64,000 nucleotides of DNA from Nakataea oryzae (taxonomy: Eukaryota > Ascomycota > Sordariomycetes > Magnaporthales > Magnaporthaceae). Made by a program: the position numbers and the translations under genes. Shown in pieces: positions 34,863 to 45,389 of the stretch. The notes beneath the pieces are model-generated. The model was not told where the DNA came from, did not search any database, and saw nothing but the letters and a program-made list of their open reading frames with translations. How positions within the stretch are numbered: position 1 is the first letter of the stretch; each line of letters opens with the position of its first letter. Location of the stretch: NCBI GenBank assembly GCA_003049435.1, contig PYSQ01000063.1:1-64000 (forward strand). Reading direction: 5' to 3'.

Positions 34863-36518
34863 TTATTCGGTTGCTTCTCTTTCTTGCTTAACTTCGACTT
34901 CTTCCTTTACTTTCCCGCCGTTTCGTAAATCAGTATTCCCTACGCCAGGCGTTAGAAGTAGGCTTGAACCAGAGCAAGCTGTAAAGAAGATGAAAATGTA
35001 GTGCAGCCCTTGCATGTACACATCCAATATTAAGCTTGTTTCCTCTGATGTTAGTCCGAGCGAGTCGATAGCGTACGCAGACGATGTGAGGCTGGCAATC
35101 GTTTGCGGAGGCAGCATAGCGGAGGAGAGGTCCTTCTTAAGTGTGTTTGAGAGGATGGCACCGGCAACGACGAGCCCGAAGGCGCCGCCCACTGTCCGAA
35201 TAAAGTTGCGCAGGCCAGTCGTGACGGCCCTGTCTCTGCTCTCCGAGTTGGCGTACATGCCTACCAGCGTCGGCTGCAACGTAAGGCCGGTACCGGCTCC
35301 CTGGATCAGAAGCGCCCCTACGATGAAACCCACGTCGGTATCTCTTCCGAAGCGGAGGGTTAGGCCGTTGCCCAAAGTCCAAAGCCCAAAGCCGACCAGG
35401 ATGCAAGGCATGTAGCGTCCAGTACGGGCCATTATGAACCCCGAGGCGATGGAGGCGGCAGACGACGAGATGACTAGCGACAGCAACAGCACCCCCGAGA
35501 GCAGCGGGCTCTTGGCCAGGACGGACTGGAAGTAAATGGGCAGGTAGAAAAAGGCGCCAAAGTAGGCCAGGCCGGTGAGGAAGGCCTGGGCGTACAGGTA
35601 CGCGCAGTGCGGGGCGCGGTAGAGGCGCAGCGGCATTATGGGCAGCGGCGCGACCTTCCACTCGTACAAGACGAAGAGCGCCCACAGCACGCAGCCGGCA
35701 GTCAGGGTCCCGATGAGGAAGGGCGAGTCCCAGGCGTAGGTGGCGCCGCCGCCGGAGAGGGGGACCAGGACCAGCAGGACCGAGGCCAGGTTCAGGACGA
35801 CGCCACCGTGGTCGATGCGCTTGACCTTGGCCAGGTATCCCTCGCCGTCCTGCTGCCTCTTGAGTGGCAGGAAGAAGAAGATGACGGCGGCTGTGGGGGC
35901 GGCCAGCAGCGGGATGATCCAAAAGACCCAGCGCCAGGTGGCCTGCTGGACGACGACGCCGCCCAGGAAGGGCCCGACGCCGTTGGCGAGGGCGATCATG
36001 GCGCCCAGGATGCCCTGGTACTTGCCGCGGCTCTCGAGGGTGGTGATGTCGCTGACGATGATCATGACGATGCTGTTGACGCCGCCGCCACCGATGCCAG
36101 CGACTGCGCGGAAGGCAAACAGCTGCTCCTTGGTGGCGGCGAAGCCGCACAGCAGGTCGCCGAGGGCCATGAGGCCCAGGCAGGCGAGCAGCAGGTTCTT
36201 GCGGCCAAAGATGTCGGACAGGCGGCCGTTGATCATCTGGAAGGCGGTCGAGGCGATGAGGAAGGAGGCGCCGACCCACGAGGTGGCGGCGCCCGTGTCG
36301 AGGTCCTGGGCCACGGCTGGCAGCGCCGTCGAGACGCTGGTCTGGTCGATGAAGGACACAAAGAGCGAGATGGAGAGGGCGGGGAAGGCAAGGAGCAACT
36401 GGCGCGTGGTCATGGCCTCGCGCTGGCCGCCCACGCTCTCGGCGTCGCTGCCGTCGGGCGCGGCCTGCCGCTCCGGGTCAGCACTTGGGTCCTCGGTCTT
36501 GGTCGTCATGGCGAGCAA
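34863..36518 (-). CDS. MFS transporter, DHA2 (14-TMS) drug:H+ antiporter type
   Basis: A single exon encodes 551 residues. The N-terminal tail is acidic, then helix 1 with LFVSFIDQTSVSTALPAVAQDL. The MFS loop motif is NGRLSDIFGRKN and the antiporter block includes GKYQGILGAMIALANGVGPFLGG, matching motif C of the DHA2 group. About 14 helices can be counted, the last near LHYIFIFFTACSG. Role: proton-coupled export of toxins or metabolites at the plasma membrane. It is divergent from the Old Yellow Enzyme gene (782 bp), suggesting shared control. An ATG at 36509 is an equally possible start. Confidence 0.92.
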   Translation of the reverse strand: MLAMTTKTEDPSADPERQAAPDGSDAESVGGQREAMTTRQLLLAFPALSISLFVSFIDQTSVSTALPAVAQDLDTGAATSWVGASFLIASTAFQMINGRLSDIFGRKNLLLACLGLMALGDLLCGFAATKEQLFAFRAVAGIGGGGVNSIVMIIVSDITTLESRGKYQGILGAMIALANGVGPFLGGVVVQQATWRWVFWIIPLLAAPTAAVIFFFLPLKRQQDGEGYLAKVKRIDHGGVVLNLASVLLVLVPLSGGGATYAWDSPFLIGTLTAGCVLWALFVLYEWKVAPLPIMPLRLYRAPHCAYLYAQAFLTGLAYFGAFFYLPIYFQSVLAKSPLLSGVLLLSLVISSSAASIASGFIMARTGRYMPCILVGFGLWTLGNGLTLRFGRDTDVGFIVGALLIQGAGTGLTLQPTLVGMYANSESRDRAVTTGLRNFIRTVGGAFGLVVAGAILSNTLKKDLSSAMLPPQTIASLTSSAYAIDSLGLTSEETSLILDVYMQGLHYIFIFFTACSGSSLLLTPGVGNTDLRNGGKVKEEVEVKQEREATE

Positions 36519-37300
36519 AAGGGGCGTCTCTGGCTGCCGACGGGCGAAGCGGCTGGTGGCGTGTGGCGGAGGAGGGCTGACGAGACTCGGGCGTTTTTTT
36601 TTTTTTCGTCATCATTTAAATCTCCGCGTCTGCGAGCCAGGGCGGCCCGGCATCTCGCCTGGCCGCCGCTGCGGCACTAGACAGGCCGACAACTGCGGAA
36701 GGGAGGCGATTCGCCGTGGCTCTCAGGGGCCGACGTCACCTGGCTGGCGACTGGAGCCGCCAGGTGGGGCCGACAGCACAGAGGTATCTGGTGGCGGCCC
36801 CACCAGGCGGTGCCCGCATCGGCCAGTTCAGGGCCGCGATGCTGCTGCGTCCAGTGAGGCTCGGCGCTGTCCATGGAATTATTAATCCGCCCAGACAGAC
36901 CCCATATATCGGCCCAAAACGTGCCGAAAAAAAAAACCTGGCGTCACGACGGCTGTTTGCCCCGCCAAGCAGCAAAACTTCATGATGTACAATAACCCGC
37001 TCGCTGCACAGCAACCGAGTCGGAGTGCGGCTTCACGGCTCGTGCAAGCTGAGCGCCTTAGTAATGCGCGCGCGAGTGGACCAGCTGATAAATGCCCTGA
37101 TTCTGCGGCGCTCTGCTGCCGCCTCGCGGCAGTAGATTAAGGGCGTATGGGTCCTTCGTCCTGGCTCTTCTGGCTGTTCAGGAACCGCAACTCCACGCCA
37201 AATTCTGTCAACGCTTCTTGCCCGCCGTGACCCCGTGAATCCCGTCTCAACCTGCTTGGCTCGCATCGTCAAAAGGCAGAACAGCCGGACTCCAGACACA
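36519..37300. promoter_or_regulatory. divergent promoter region (MFS pump / OYE)
   Basis: A 782-bp stretch with a T-run at 36595-36606 and a GATA-type TGATAA at 37086-37091. Shared regulation of pump and reductase is inferred from the head-to-head layout. Confidence 0.45.
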
Positions 37301-38487
37301 ATGACCAAGCTCTTTGCTCCCATCAAGATCGGCGAGGTGCAGCTGCACCACCGCATCGCCATGGCGCCCCTGACCCGGTTCCGCATCACCGACGACCACC
37401 TGCCCATGGAGCCCATCGTCAAAGGTTGGCGGCTGCTTTGCCCTCACATCCAGGCCACCTCGGTCGCCAGAGCTGACATTGAGCGATGCCAGAGTACTAC
37501 GAGCAGCGCGCCAGTGCCCCTGGCACGCTCCTGATCTCCGAGGCCACCTTGGTCTCCCCCACCGCCGGAGGCGCAACGCGCAACGTTCCGGGCATCTGGT
37601 CCGACGCTCAGATTGCGGCGTGGCGGCCCATCGCCGACGCCGTGCACGCCAAGGGCTCCTTCATCTTCTGCCAGCTGTGGCACATGGGCCGCACCGGCTA
37701 CGTCATCCCAGGAGCCCCCAAGAAGACCCTGTACTCTTCGAGCGCGCTCCCCGTCACCCCGGACGGCCAGGTGCCCGAGGCCATGACCGAGGAGCAGATC
37801 TGGGACGTCATCGCTGCCTACGCGACCGCCGCCAAGAACGCCATCGCCGCGGGCTTCGACGGCGTCGAGATCCACGGCGCCAACGGCTACCTCCTGGACC
37901 AGTTCCTCCAGGACACGTGCAACCGCCGCACCGACGCTTGGGGCGGTTCCATCGAGAAGCGCGCCCGGTTCCACCTCGAGGTCACCAAGGCGGTCGTCGC
38001 CGCCGTTGGCGCGAGCCGCGTCGGCCTGCGGCTGAGCCCTTACAGCGACTTCCAGGGCATGCTGATGGAGGACCCCGACCCGACCTTCCGCTACCTCGTC
38101 TCGCAGCTGCGCGAACTGCCGGGGGGGCTGGCGTTCCTGCACCTGATCGAGGCCCGTATCAGCGGCAACATCGAGGCCGAGTGCGGGGTGGGCAGGAGCG
38201 TGGACTGGCTGGTCGAGCAGTGGGACAACGCAAGCCCCGTTGTTGTGGCCGGGAGCTTCACGCCCGAGTCGGCCAAGCAGGCTGTCGATGAAAAGTACGC
38301 CAAGTACGAGGTGGTTGTGGCGTTTGGCCGCTCTTTCATCCCCAACCCAGACCTCGTCTTCAGGATACGCGAGGGGATCGAGCTCGTCAAGCACGACAGG
38401 TCCGTCTTTTACACGCCCAAGCTGCCAAGGGGCTACGCAGACTTTCCTTTCAGTGCCCAGTTCCTTGCTGCAAAGAGCACGGCCTAG
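37301..38487 (+). CDS. Old Yellow Enzyme-type NADH:flavin oxidoreductase
   Basis: Exons 37301-37424 and 37493-38487 give 372 residues. The donor is the weak GTTGGC; the acceptor is GCCAG with branch CTGAC, and splicing makes the expected EYYEQRAS join. FMN barrel markers are APLTRFR, QLWHMGR, the catalytic block HGANGYLLDQFLQD with NRRTDAWGG, and VVVAFGRSFIPNPDL. It reduces activated C=C bonds with NAD(P)H through FMN. In the A. nidulans nicotinate cluster an OYE-type protein (HxnT) occurs; in alkaloid clusters OYEs also occur. Confidence 0.93.
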
Positions 38488-38876
38488 ACGGCAGCAGTTT
38501 GTTATATAGACCTGGGTCAGTCTAAATAGCTTAAATGCCTCTTGGACCAGGATTGGCCACCCTTGTCGCGTGTCGGTCCAGCGCCGGATCTTTGCCGAGG
38601 TTACTACCGTCTTCTACCAGCTCCATCGGAGAGGGGCCGTGAAAGCAGCCGTGGGCACATTATGGTGCTTGGCGGGGACCTGCTGGTATTCGGTCGGGGC
38701 GTCTCCGAGTGCGGGGGAGGCTGGGATGCGGCCTCTGCTCCACATCGTCATGGTTTTGCAGCCCATGGGCGCCGGTTCCAAGGCGTCGGTACTGGTAATA
38801 AATACCCATAATGCATGCTCCCTTCCGGCCTGTCTGACTTGCACAGCATTCTTCGCCTCGCTCCCAGCTGGACAAG
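38488..38876. other. intergenic, no gene seen
   Basis: Short region between the OYE stop and the decayed lactonohydrolase start, both on the + strand. Confidence 0.5.
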
Positions 38877-40136
38877 ATGTTTGCCACAAAGGTCGTCGCC
38901 CATTTCGCTCTCGTGGAGCTGACTCTCGCCCAGAGGCAGCTCGATGCCATCCCCACTGGTTTCAATGCCAGCCAATGGGCGTGGGTGTCCAACGAGAACC
39001 CCTTGCTGGCTGTAATCCCCGGCAAGTTCAACCGCTCTGGGTTCGACGCACCGTCAGCGGCCAAGGTCTCCGACAGCGCGGTTGGCGCCATGTGAGTGGA
39101 TTGCCTGTTGAGCCTCCTGACGGCTTAACGGCACGCTTGCTAACGCTAGCATGCAGTAACCAGCAAATAAACCAGTCGAGCTTCGTCGCCTACGATCCTC
39201 GATTCTTTGACATCATTGGCCCCGACGCAACGGTGCAGCAGCTCCAAGTGCTGCCTTTCCAAGTCCACGAGGCTCCGTGCCACATCCCCGAGACGTCCCA
39301 GCTGTTCTTTGTCGAATGGGGCCCCTCGGGCGGCGGCCAAAACGGCGGCCACGACTACCAATATGTTCTGGACCTCAAGACCAACAACCTGACGCGGGTC
39401 CGGACCAACCCGCCCACCTGGAACGTCCATGGCTGTGTCTACAGCAAGGGCAAGCTCTACGTTGTTACGGACGGAGGCCCCGAGGAGAGCGCGTATTTGG
39501 CCACCATCGACCCTTTGACGTGAGAGCGCCAGACCATTCTGAACAACCACTATGAACAGCCTTTCATGAGCTTCAACGATCTCGACACGGACAGGGAGGG
39601 GAACTACTACCTTACGGACTCCTTGTCAGGCTGGGTAAGCATGGCTTGAACTCGCCCACTTTGGGACAAGTGGAGGGACTTTTTTTTTCTTTTTTTCTTT
39701 TTTTGCGGCTGGGCTAACAACACAACTCCCTGTTAACAGGGCCGGGATTTAAATCCTTACAACGCGCCTGTTCCGCCTACCCTCTACTTCGTGAACGGCA
39801 CCAACCTGCGCATCAAGCCGCTGGCGTACCTCCAGGGCAACACAAACGGCATCGCAGTCTCGCCCGACGGTGGCTCGCTCTACGTCGCCGACACGGGCCA
39901 TCCCGTACTTTTACGACGGCGTCCGCGCCAGCCGCGGCGGGTGGATCTTTGGCGTGGGCGGCGAGGTCGTCGACGTCGTGGACCCCGAGTCTGGCTGGAT
40001 CCTTGGGTCGATCCGGATGGGCGGGGGCCAGAACGGGCCGGTCAATCTCGTCTTTGGCGAGAACGAGCTGTGAGTCGTGGGGAAGGGTGGCGTTTGGCAC
40101 GTTAATACCCGCGAGAAGCTTGCGAGAGACTGGTAG
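38877..40136 (+). pseudogene. decayed lactonohydrolase / SMP-30-gluconolactonase-like gene
   Basis: Homology-like sequence continues through three exons (38877-39091, 39157-39634, 39740-40136) with good splice sites, but is broken three times. There is an in-frame TGA at 39521 inside a conserved stretch (after TIDPLT, before ERQTILNNHYEQPF). There is a frame change near 39895-39905 between LYVADTG and PYFYDGVRASRGG. A second TGA lies at 40071 (after LVFGENEL, before VVGKGGVWHV). Both nonsense codons fit single C-to-T or G-to-A changes (CGA or TGG to TGA). The intact family comprises six-bladed propeller lactonases, usually secreted; a signal-like N terminus is present. Sequencing error could explain one lesion but hardly three. 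Confidence 0.8.
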
Positions 40137-40698
40137 GTCCGTCGTTGGCAGAATTGCCCTAGTGGAGAGCTTTGTGAATTGGATAAACCATTTCGCTTGA
40201 CCCAAGTCCTTCTTAGCACCCTCGACATGTCGTTAAATAGGCACCAACCCTGGCGGACAACGGCTGGAGCCGTGGTAGGCGCGAATACGTGTGTGGCTCC
40301 TACATGGACACTGCACGCAACAGAAAATCTGCCTTGGAGCTACGGTGGTGTGAAGCTAGGCGCCTATGCAGAAATCGGCGCATAGCGAAATGAGGTTAGC
40401 ATGGTCGGTGAGGTGCACAGCTCCTCCTGGTTCTCGGTAACTGATTGGCCCCCGACGCTCCCCCTCGGGAGTTTGGACAGAGATCATGGCGCCTGGAATG
40501 CCATGGGAGCTGTGGGGAGAAAGTGACAAGGCATATAAATCGAAATAGTCTAATTATATAGGGATCTATGTGTCTATGTGGCAGTCTTTAATACAGACGG
40601 TTGGGTCTAGGTAGTTGCAAATTAAACAAAGGAGAGTAGAGTGTCGGAGCAAGAGAGCGTGCGTATACAGCTGCAAAACAGAAAGTGCCAAGCGTCGT
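40137..40698. other. convergent intergenic region
   Basis: Between the pseudogene end and the FAD monooxygenase stop. No gene seen. Confidence 0.5.
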
Positions 40699-42201
40699 CT
40701 AAGCAGATTCGGTGAGGGCCTTCATGGAGTACTTGGCCAGAAACTCGCCACCGCGACCTTCCCTAATGGCGCGCATGGCGAATATGGCGATCAGCGCGGC
40801 GGGGAGAGCGGTGGCCATGACCCAGCCGGCCGTCGTTGTCGACTTGTCCTTGACCGTAACCTCGTCGGCGTATTGCCACTCGTGGGGGCGGACGGGCGGG
40901 GGCAGGAACTTGAGGCAGCTGGCGCCGGCGACGGCGCTGCTCTCCGGGCGCGAGAGGAGTTCCTGGGAAAAGATGCGCGCGGCGTGGCGGTGCATGAGCT
41001 TGTCCGGCCACGAGTACCAGGCGTAGGTGCGCATCGCCTTCTTGGCCTGCTCGACCATGCCGATCAGGCGGGGGACGCGCTCCTCCTCGAGAGCGGCAAA
41101 GGAGGTCGTCACCTCGTTCAGCGGCCAGGACGTGAAGCCCGGCTCGATCAGGCCGCGCGAGTGCAGCTGGCTGACCAGCGCCGCGCACGACTCGATGCAG
41201 CTGTTGCCGCCGTGGCCCGTAAGGGGGTTGTACTTGTGCGCCGCGTCGCCGATGATGATGACGCGCCCGTAGTGCCAGCGCCGCATCACGAAGTGGGGGA
41301 GCGCCGTGATGCCGCAGTCCTCGCCAATTTCCGAAAACACATCGCCCATGCGCATGCCGTCATCGCTGACGATGAGGTGGGCGCCGGACGCCAGCTGCTC
41401 TTCCTTGTCCTTCTGCCCAAACTTGGGGATCTTGTCGACCGTGCAGAGGGCCTGGTCCTTGGGCATCTCCCAAAAGTGGAAAAAGAAGGACTTGGTGCCC
41501 GGACCGCTCATCAGGCCCGTCATCATTTTGGGCCCAGTCGCCGTCATGGTCTCGCCGGGTCCCAGCGAGCGCGGGCGCGTGGCTGCGGTGCCGAAAACGC
41601 AGCCGTACTCGACCGGGACCGGGGCGCGGTCGCAGGCGGGGATCCAGTCCTTGTTGCCGGCGTCCTCGGCCATGCGCCAAATCTCGGACCGCACCTTGCT
41701 ATGGACGCCGTCGGCGCCGACGACGATTTGGCCCTTGAAGACGCTGCCGTCCTCGCAGTTGACCACGGCGTGGTCAGAGTGCGTGTCGATGCGGGAAACC
41801 CGCTTCTTGATCAGGAGGCAGTCCTTGTTCTGGATTTGCTCGTAGAGGTACGAAACCAGGATGTGGCGCGATGTGAAGAGGTTGGGGTAACCGTGGCGCT
41901 TTTCCCAAATGTCCTTGGGGTACTGCGTGCTGAGGCGCTCGCCCGTGATGCCGTCCCTGCATGTGGCTTTCACGACGGGCCGCGCCCTCGCGTACAGCCC
42001 TTCGTAACAGCCCAGCTGGTCGAGGATGCGCAGGCCGTAGGGGTGAAGGCCGATGCTGGCGCCCACGTTGGATGTGACAGTGTTGTAGGCCTCCAGGAGG
42101 ACGTAGTCGACGCTGAGCTTCTCAAGCATCAAGGCTAGGACGAGGCCGGTCAGGCCGCCGCCCACGATGACGACCGTGTGCGAGCTCTCCTTGGTTGCCA
42201 T
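40699..42201 (-). CDS. FAD-dependent monooxygenase with C-terminal membrane segment
   Basis: A single exon encodes 500 residues from the ATG at 42201; an upstream in-frame ATG at 42279 only adds a polar leader. The FAD-binding motif GGGLTG is at 14-19, the DG motif is GADGVHSKVR, and the GD motif is IGDAAHKYNPLTGHGGN, all of the aromatic-hydroxylase/epoxidase group. A hydrophobic segment near the C terminus (VMATALPAALIAIFAM) suggests ER attachment, as in PaxM-type epoxidases of indole-diterpene and meroterpenoid pathways. Substrate unknown: it could be a ring hydroxylase within a catabolic cluster or an epoxidase of a terpenoid pathway. Confidence 0.88.
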   Translation of the reverse strand: MATKESSHTVVIVGGGLTGLVLALMLEKLSVDYVLLEAYNTVTSNVGASIGLHPYGLRILDQLGCYEGLYARARPVVKATCRDGITGERLSTQYPKDIWEKRHGYPNLFTSRHILVSYLYEQIQNKDCLLIKKRVSRIDTHSDHAVVNCEDGSVFKGQIVVGADGVHSKVRSEIWRMAEDAGNKDWIPACDRAPVPVEYGCVFGTAATRPRSLGPGETMTATGPKMMTGLMSGPGTKSFFFHFWEMPKDQALCTVDKIPKFGQKDKEEQLASGAHLIVSDDGMRMGDVFSEIGEDCGITALPHFVMRRWHYGRVIIIGDAAHKYNPLTGHGGNSCIESCAALVSQLHSRGLIEPGFTSWPLNEVTTSFAALEEERVPRLIGMVEQAKKAMRTYAWYSWPDKLMHRHAARIFSQELLSRPESSAVAGASCLKFLPPPVRPHEWQYADEVTVKDKSTTTAGWVMATALPAALIAIFAMRAIREGRGGEFLAKYSMKALTESA

Positions 42202-42872
42202 GGTGCCGCCGGTAGTTGGTTTGGCTGATGGGGGGTCTTGCAAAGTGGAGGTCCTGTTGGTGGGGGTTGTCCAAGTCAAAGGAGTAATGAGTGTGCAGCG
42301 GATGAGGGCTGATGATCTTTCGAGCCAACAAGACCAGAAATCGGATGGAGGCGGCGCCGATTTATACCTATTCTTGCAATAGGGGACCGCGCGACCATTG
42401 CAGCTTGCATCAGTCCCCGGCCCGGTCCGCGGCGTTTTTCAAAAGCCCGACATTGAGGACGTCGTTCCAACTCCCAGGCGCAGCTCCCATAATGCAGCAA
42501 TGCCGCCGTGGACTGGGCCCGCAGCGGGACTTCGTGTTATTCGACAATGCTAGCTGGCCGATGCCGAGTTAGTGGCGCCATCCCCACCCCAAGGCCCTTC
42601 AAGGTTTAAGGGGCCCCGGCACGTTCCAGAAGAACCCGATCCAGATCCCCATCCACGCCCCACTCTTTTCTGACCGAGTACTTCGCGATTCCCACCTCGA
42701 GCCAGCCTTCAACTGTCCCTCTTTTTGCGTCGTTTTCACTTTTCGTCCATGTTGGAGGAAGAGCCAGGCACGTGCCGGGCCACCAAAACCACATACGCAC
42801 TGTCACTACGCAAAAAACCGGGGCCACATTTTCCAATGCACTCCCAAAGGTCAAGTTCTCATGTTACCATCG
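42202..42872. promoter_or_regulatory. intergenic; promoter of the FAD monooxygenase
   Basis: 671 bp between the monooxygenase start and the NCS1 permease stop, both genes on the minus strand. No gene supported. Confidence 0.4.
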
Positions 42873-44756
42873 CTAAACTTTACCCGCCTTCTCCACACCT
42901 GCCACTTGCCTTGCATCCGCCACGGGAGTAGGGGGCGAAATTATATGATCAGACCCGAAATCGGGCGTCAGCTCTCGCTCCCCATCCAAAAAACCCTCGC
43001 GGCCTTCCTTGGCCAGAAACTCGCGTGTGCAGGGCACGAGGCCGCCGTGCTCGACGGGCACCACGCCGGGCTTGAAGAAAAACTGCCAGCAAACCAGGTA
43101 CACGACGGCAGACGACACAAAAGTCAGCTGCCAGCCCATCATGTACATGTACTTGGCGGCCTGGCTGACGATCTGCGGCTGGTATTGGCCCACGAGGCCG
43201 GGCAGGCCCATGACGACGCCACTCAGCCAGGCGAAGACGGCGACCCAGTTCACGCCGGACCAGAACCAGTAGAGGCTACCCCTGCGCGCGCGGAACATGG
43301 AGGGAACGTGCAGGTTGCCCTTTCGCCCGAAGAAGTAGTCGACGATGATGATCTGGAAGCATTTGCATGCGGACCATTAGTTGGCAACCTTGATGACAGG
43401 AGAGGCAAGGCCGCGAGCAATGATTTGTGGGCCAAGGGGTGTGCAGGCCTGCGGACTTACAGCGCACAGTGGGGCCATGAAGATGTTGTAGCTGCCCAAG
43501 AAGGAGAGAAAGGCCTCGGCGCCAGCGATGAGCTTCCAGGGCACGGCGGCAACACCCAGGATGGCACACAGGATCTGGCCTCGGCGGATGGTGAGCCACC
43601 GAGGGAAAAGGCCCGTCATATCGGCACCGAACGGAATGGAGTTGCAGCCGAGGTTTGTGGCAACGACGGAAAGCAGGAAGGCAAACGAGACGAAAAAGAC
43701 GCCGGCGCGGCCCCCCGGGGTCCAGTAGTGGTCGAGGATGGCGTCGAGCAGGTCCCAGGGGTTCCAGTATGCGACGCCCCACACGGACTGGATGGACGTG
43801 GTCGAGGCCAAGCCCAGGAAGAAGACAAGGATCTGACCGCCGAAGACGCAGGCGCCCTGCAGCAGGCCGGCGTCTCGCGGCTTCTGGACGTAGCGGGCGA
43901 GGTCGGGCTGGTTGACCAGCATGGGAGACAGCGAACCCATGATGACATTAATGCCGCTCATGATGGACCAGCCCAGCGGGGTCGTGCTGGCGGCGGCGTG
44001 GCCGGCGGCGTTGGAGGCGTCGAGGCTGGCGATGCCGGTGCCCTCGCGCATGCACCAGCCAAACAGGCCCAGGCAGGCGATGGGCATGACGAAGCCCTTG
44101 ACGGTGAAGACGTAGTGGATGCTGGTCGGGTGGACCCAGGTCATGGGGAACTTTGCGAGCCACACGAGGAAGAAGGCGAGCAGCTGCTTGGAGGTGACGT
44201 CGGCGTCGGCGGGCAGCGAGTTGGGCCAGGCGTTCCAGGCCTCGCCAAAGACGCAGCGCAGACACACGCTCAGCAGGTTGCCGGCGTAGTAGGTCTGGAT
44301 GCCGTACCAGATGATGCAGACGGCGGCGCGGATGAAGACGAAGAAGTAGCCGCCGTACATGCCGACGACGGAGCGCACGAGGACGGGGTAGCCGATGTGG
44401 TACATGGCGCCCGGGCGGGCCATGGCGACGACGGCGCAGGCGGCGATCAGGGCGCCCAGGACGCACGACACAAAGGTCTGCTGCCAGGTCAGGCCCGTGG
44501 CGATCAGGCTGGCGGCCACGTTCCAGCCCGTGATGCCGAACATGTTGGAGAACCAGTACATGGGCAGGTTGAACCACGTCCACGTGCGCTGCGACGGCGG
44601 CGTCGGCTCCAGGTCCTCGTTGGACCAGCCCGGGTCGCCGATGGGTGGCTTGCCGTCGGGCGACCCGGTCGGCGCCTCGAGCCACGCTACGAAGGCTTCT
44701 CGGGACTGGAACGGCGCCGTGAGGGCGGCTCTGCTGGGCATGGTGATTCGCGCCAT
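42873..44756 (-). CDS. NCS1 permease, Fur (uracil/allantoin/uridine) type
   Basis: Exons 43461-44756 and 42873-43352 (108-nt intron GTAAGT..CAG) give 591 residues. The N-terminal Fur signature WSNEDLEPTPPSQRTW is followed by about 12 helices; conserved pieces include FGITGWNVAASLIATGLTW, the MLVNQPDLARY region and NSIPFGADMTGLFP. NCS1 members carry nucleobases, hydantoin, allantoin, uridine, thiamine or nicotinamide riboside across the plasma membrane with H+ or Na+. It faces away from the Zn2Cys6 regulator. With the downstream ring-opening enzyme and amidase it suggests uptake of a small cyclic amide; the substrate is not determined. Confidence 0.93.
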
Positions 44757-45389
44757 GTTGGTTGCAGGGCGAGAGAGAGGGCGGGCTGGATGGCGGCACC
44801 AAACTCCCGGGCTGCCCGCGAGCACCAGGACAGGCAGACGGCGGCTTCATATCTCTAAACATCACGGCGGCGATGGCAAGCTCTATCGACTGCGATATCT
44901 CGGGCGGCGCTGGCCTAATCGGCGGGCACCTGCGCCGTCGAGCATCGGGTCTTTTTCAACCGGCGCAGTCCATATCGGGCATTCAATCACGAACGGGACT
45001 ACGCCGGGATCCTAGCGCTCCAGCGGGGAGGCGATCGATGGCCGGATTCAGCCCGCCCAAAAGTCGAAAGCGCCGTGCGGAGCTGCTTATCTCGACGAGG
45101 CGTCGGCCAATTGTCGTCGTCAACAGCATCGGCCAATCTTCATCCGACGCCCAAAACCCCACCTGGAAGGCGCAACCCCTGCAGCGGAGCGGGCCCCACA
45201 GATAGCAGCGCCGCGTGCCTTATCGGCAGCTGCTCGATGCGCCTGCGGGTCGGCACAGACCTCAGGCAGGCAGGCAGGCAGGAGGGCAGACCACTGCAGC
45301 CGTCGTTCATTTTCCACCCCGCAGCAAAGACAGCACAGCCGCCAAACACACAGGCTCCTGCACCCTCCCGCCCACCGCCCACCGCCAGC
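44757..45389. promoter_or_regulatory. divergent promoter region (NCS1 permease / Zn2Cys6 regulator)
   Basis: 633 bp with three GATA-type hexamers on either strand: TTATCT at 45087-45092, AGATAG at 45200-45205 and TTATCG at 45220-45225. Such sites bind AreA/NIT2 nitrogen regulators, but three in this length is only modestly above chance. A GGCA direct repeat is at 45267-45282. Confidence 0.4.

Noticed and set aside
39521..39560. Intron beginning at GTGAGA that would hide the first TGA of the lactonohydrolase
   Set aside because: It would be only about 40 nt and would remove conserved family sequence (ERQTILNNHYEQPF), so a true nonsense codon is more likely.
42861..44858. 665-residue + strand frame
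   Set aside because: Antisense shadow of the NCS1 permease; composed of Gly/Ala/His/Asp as expected for reversed GC-rich codons.
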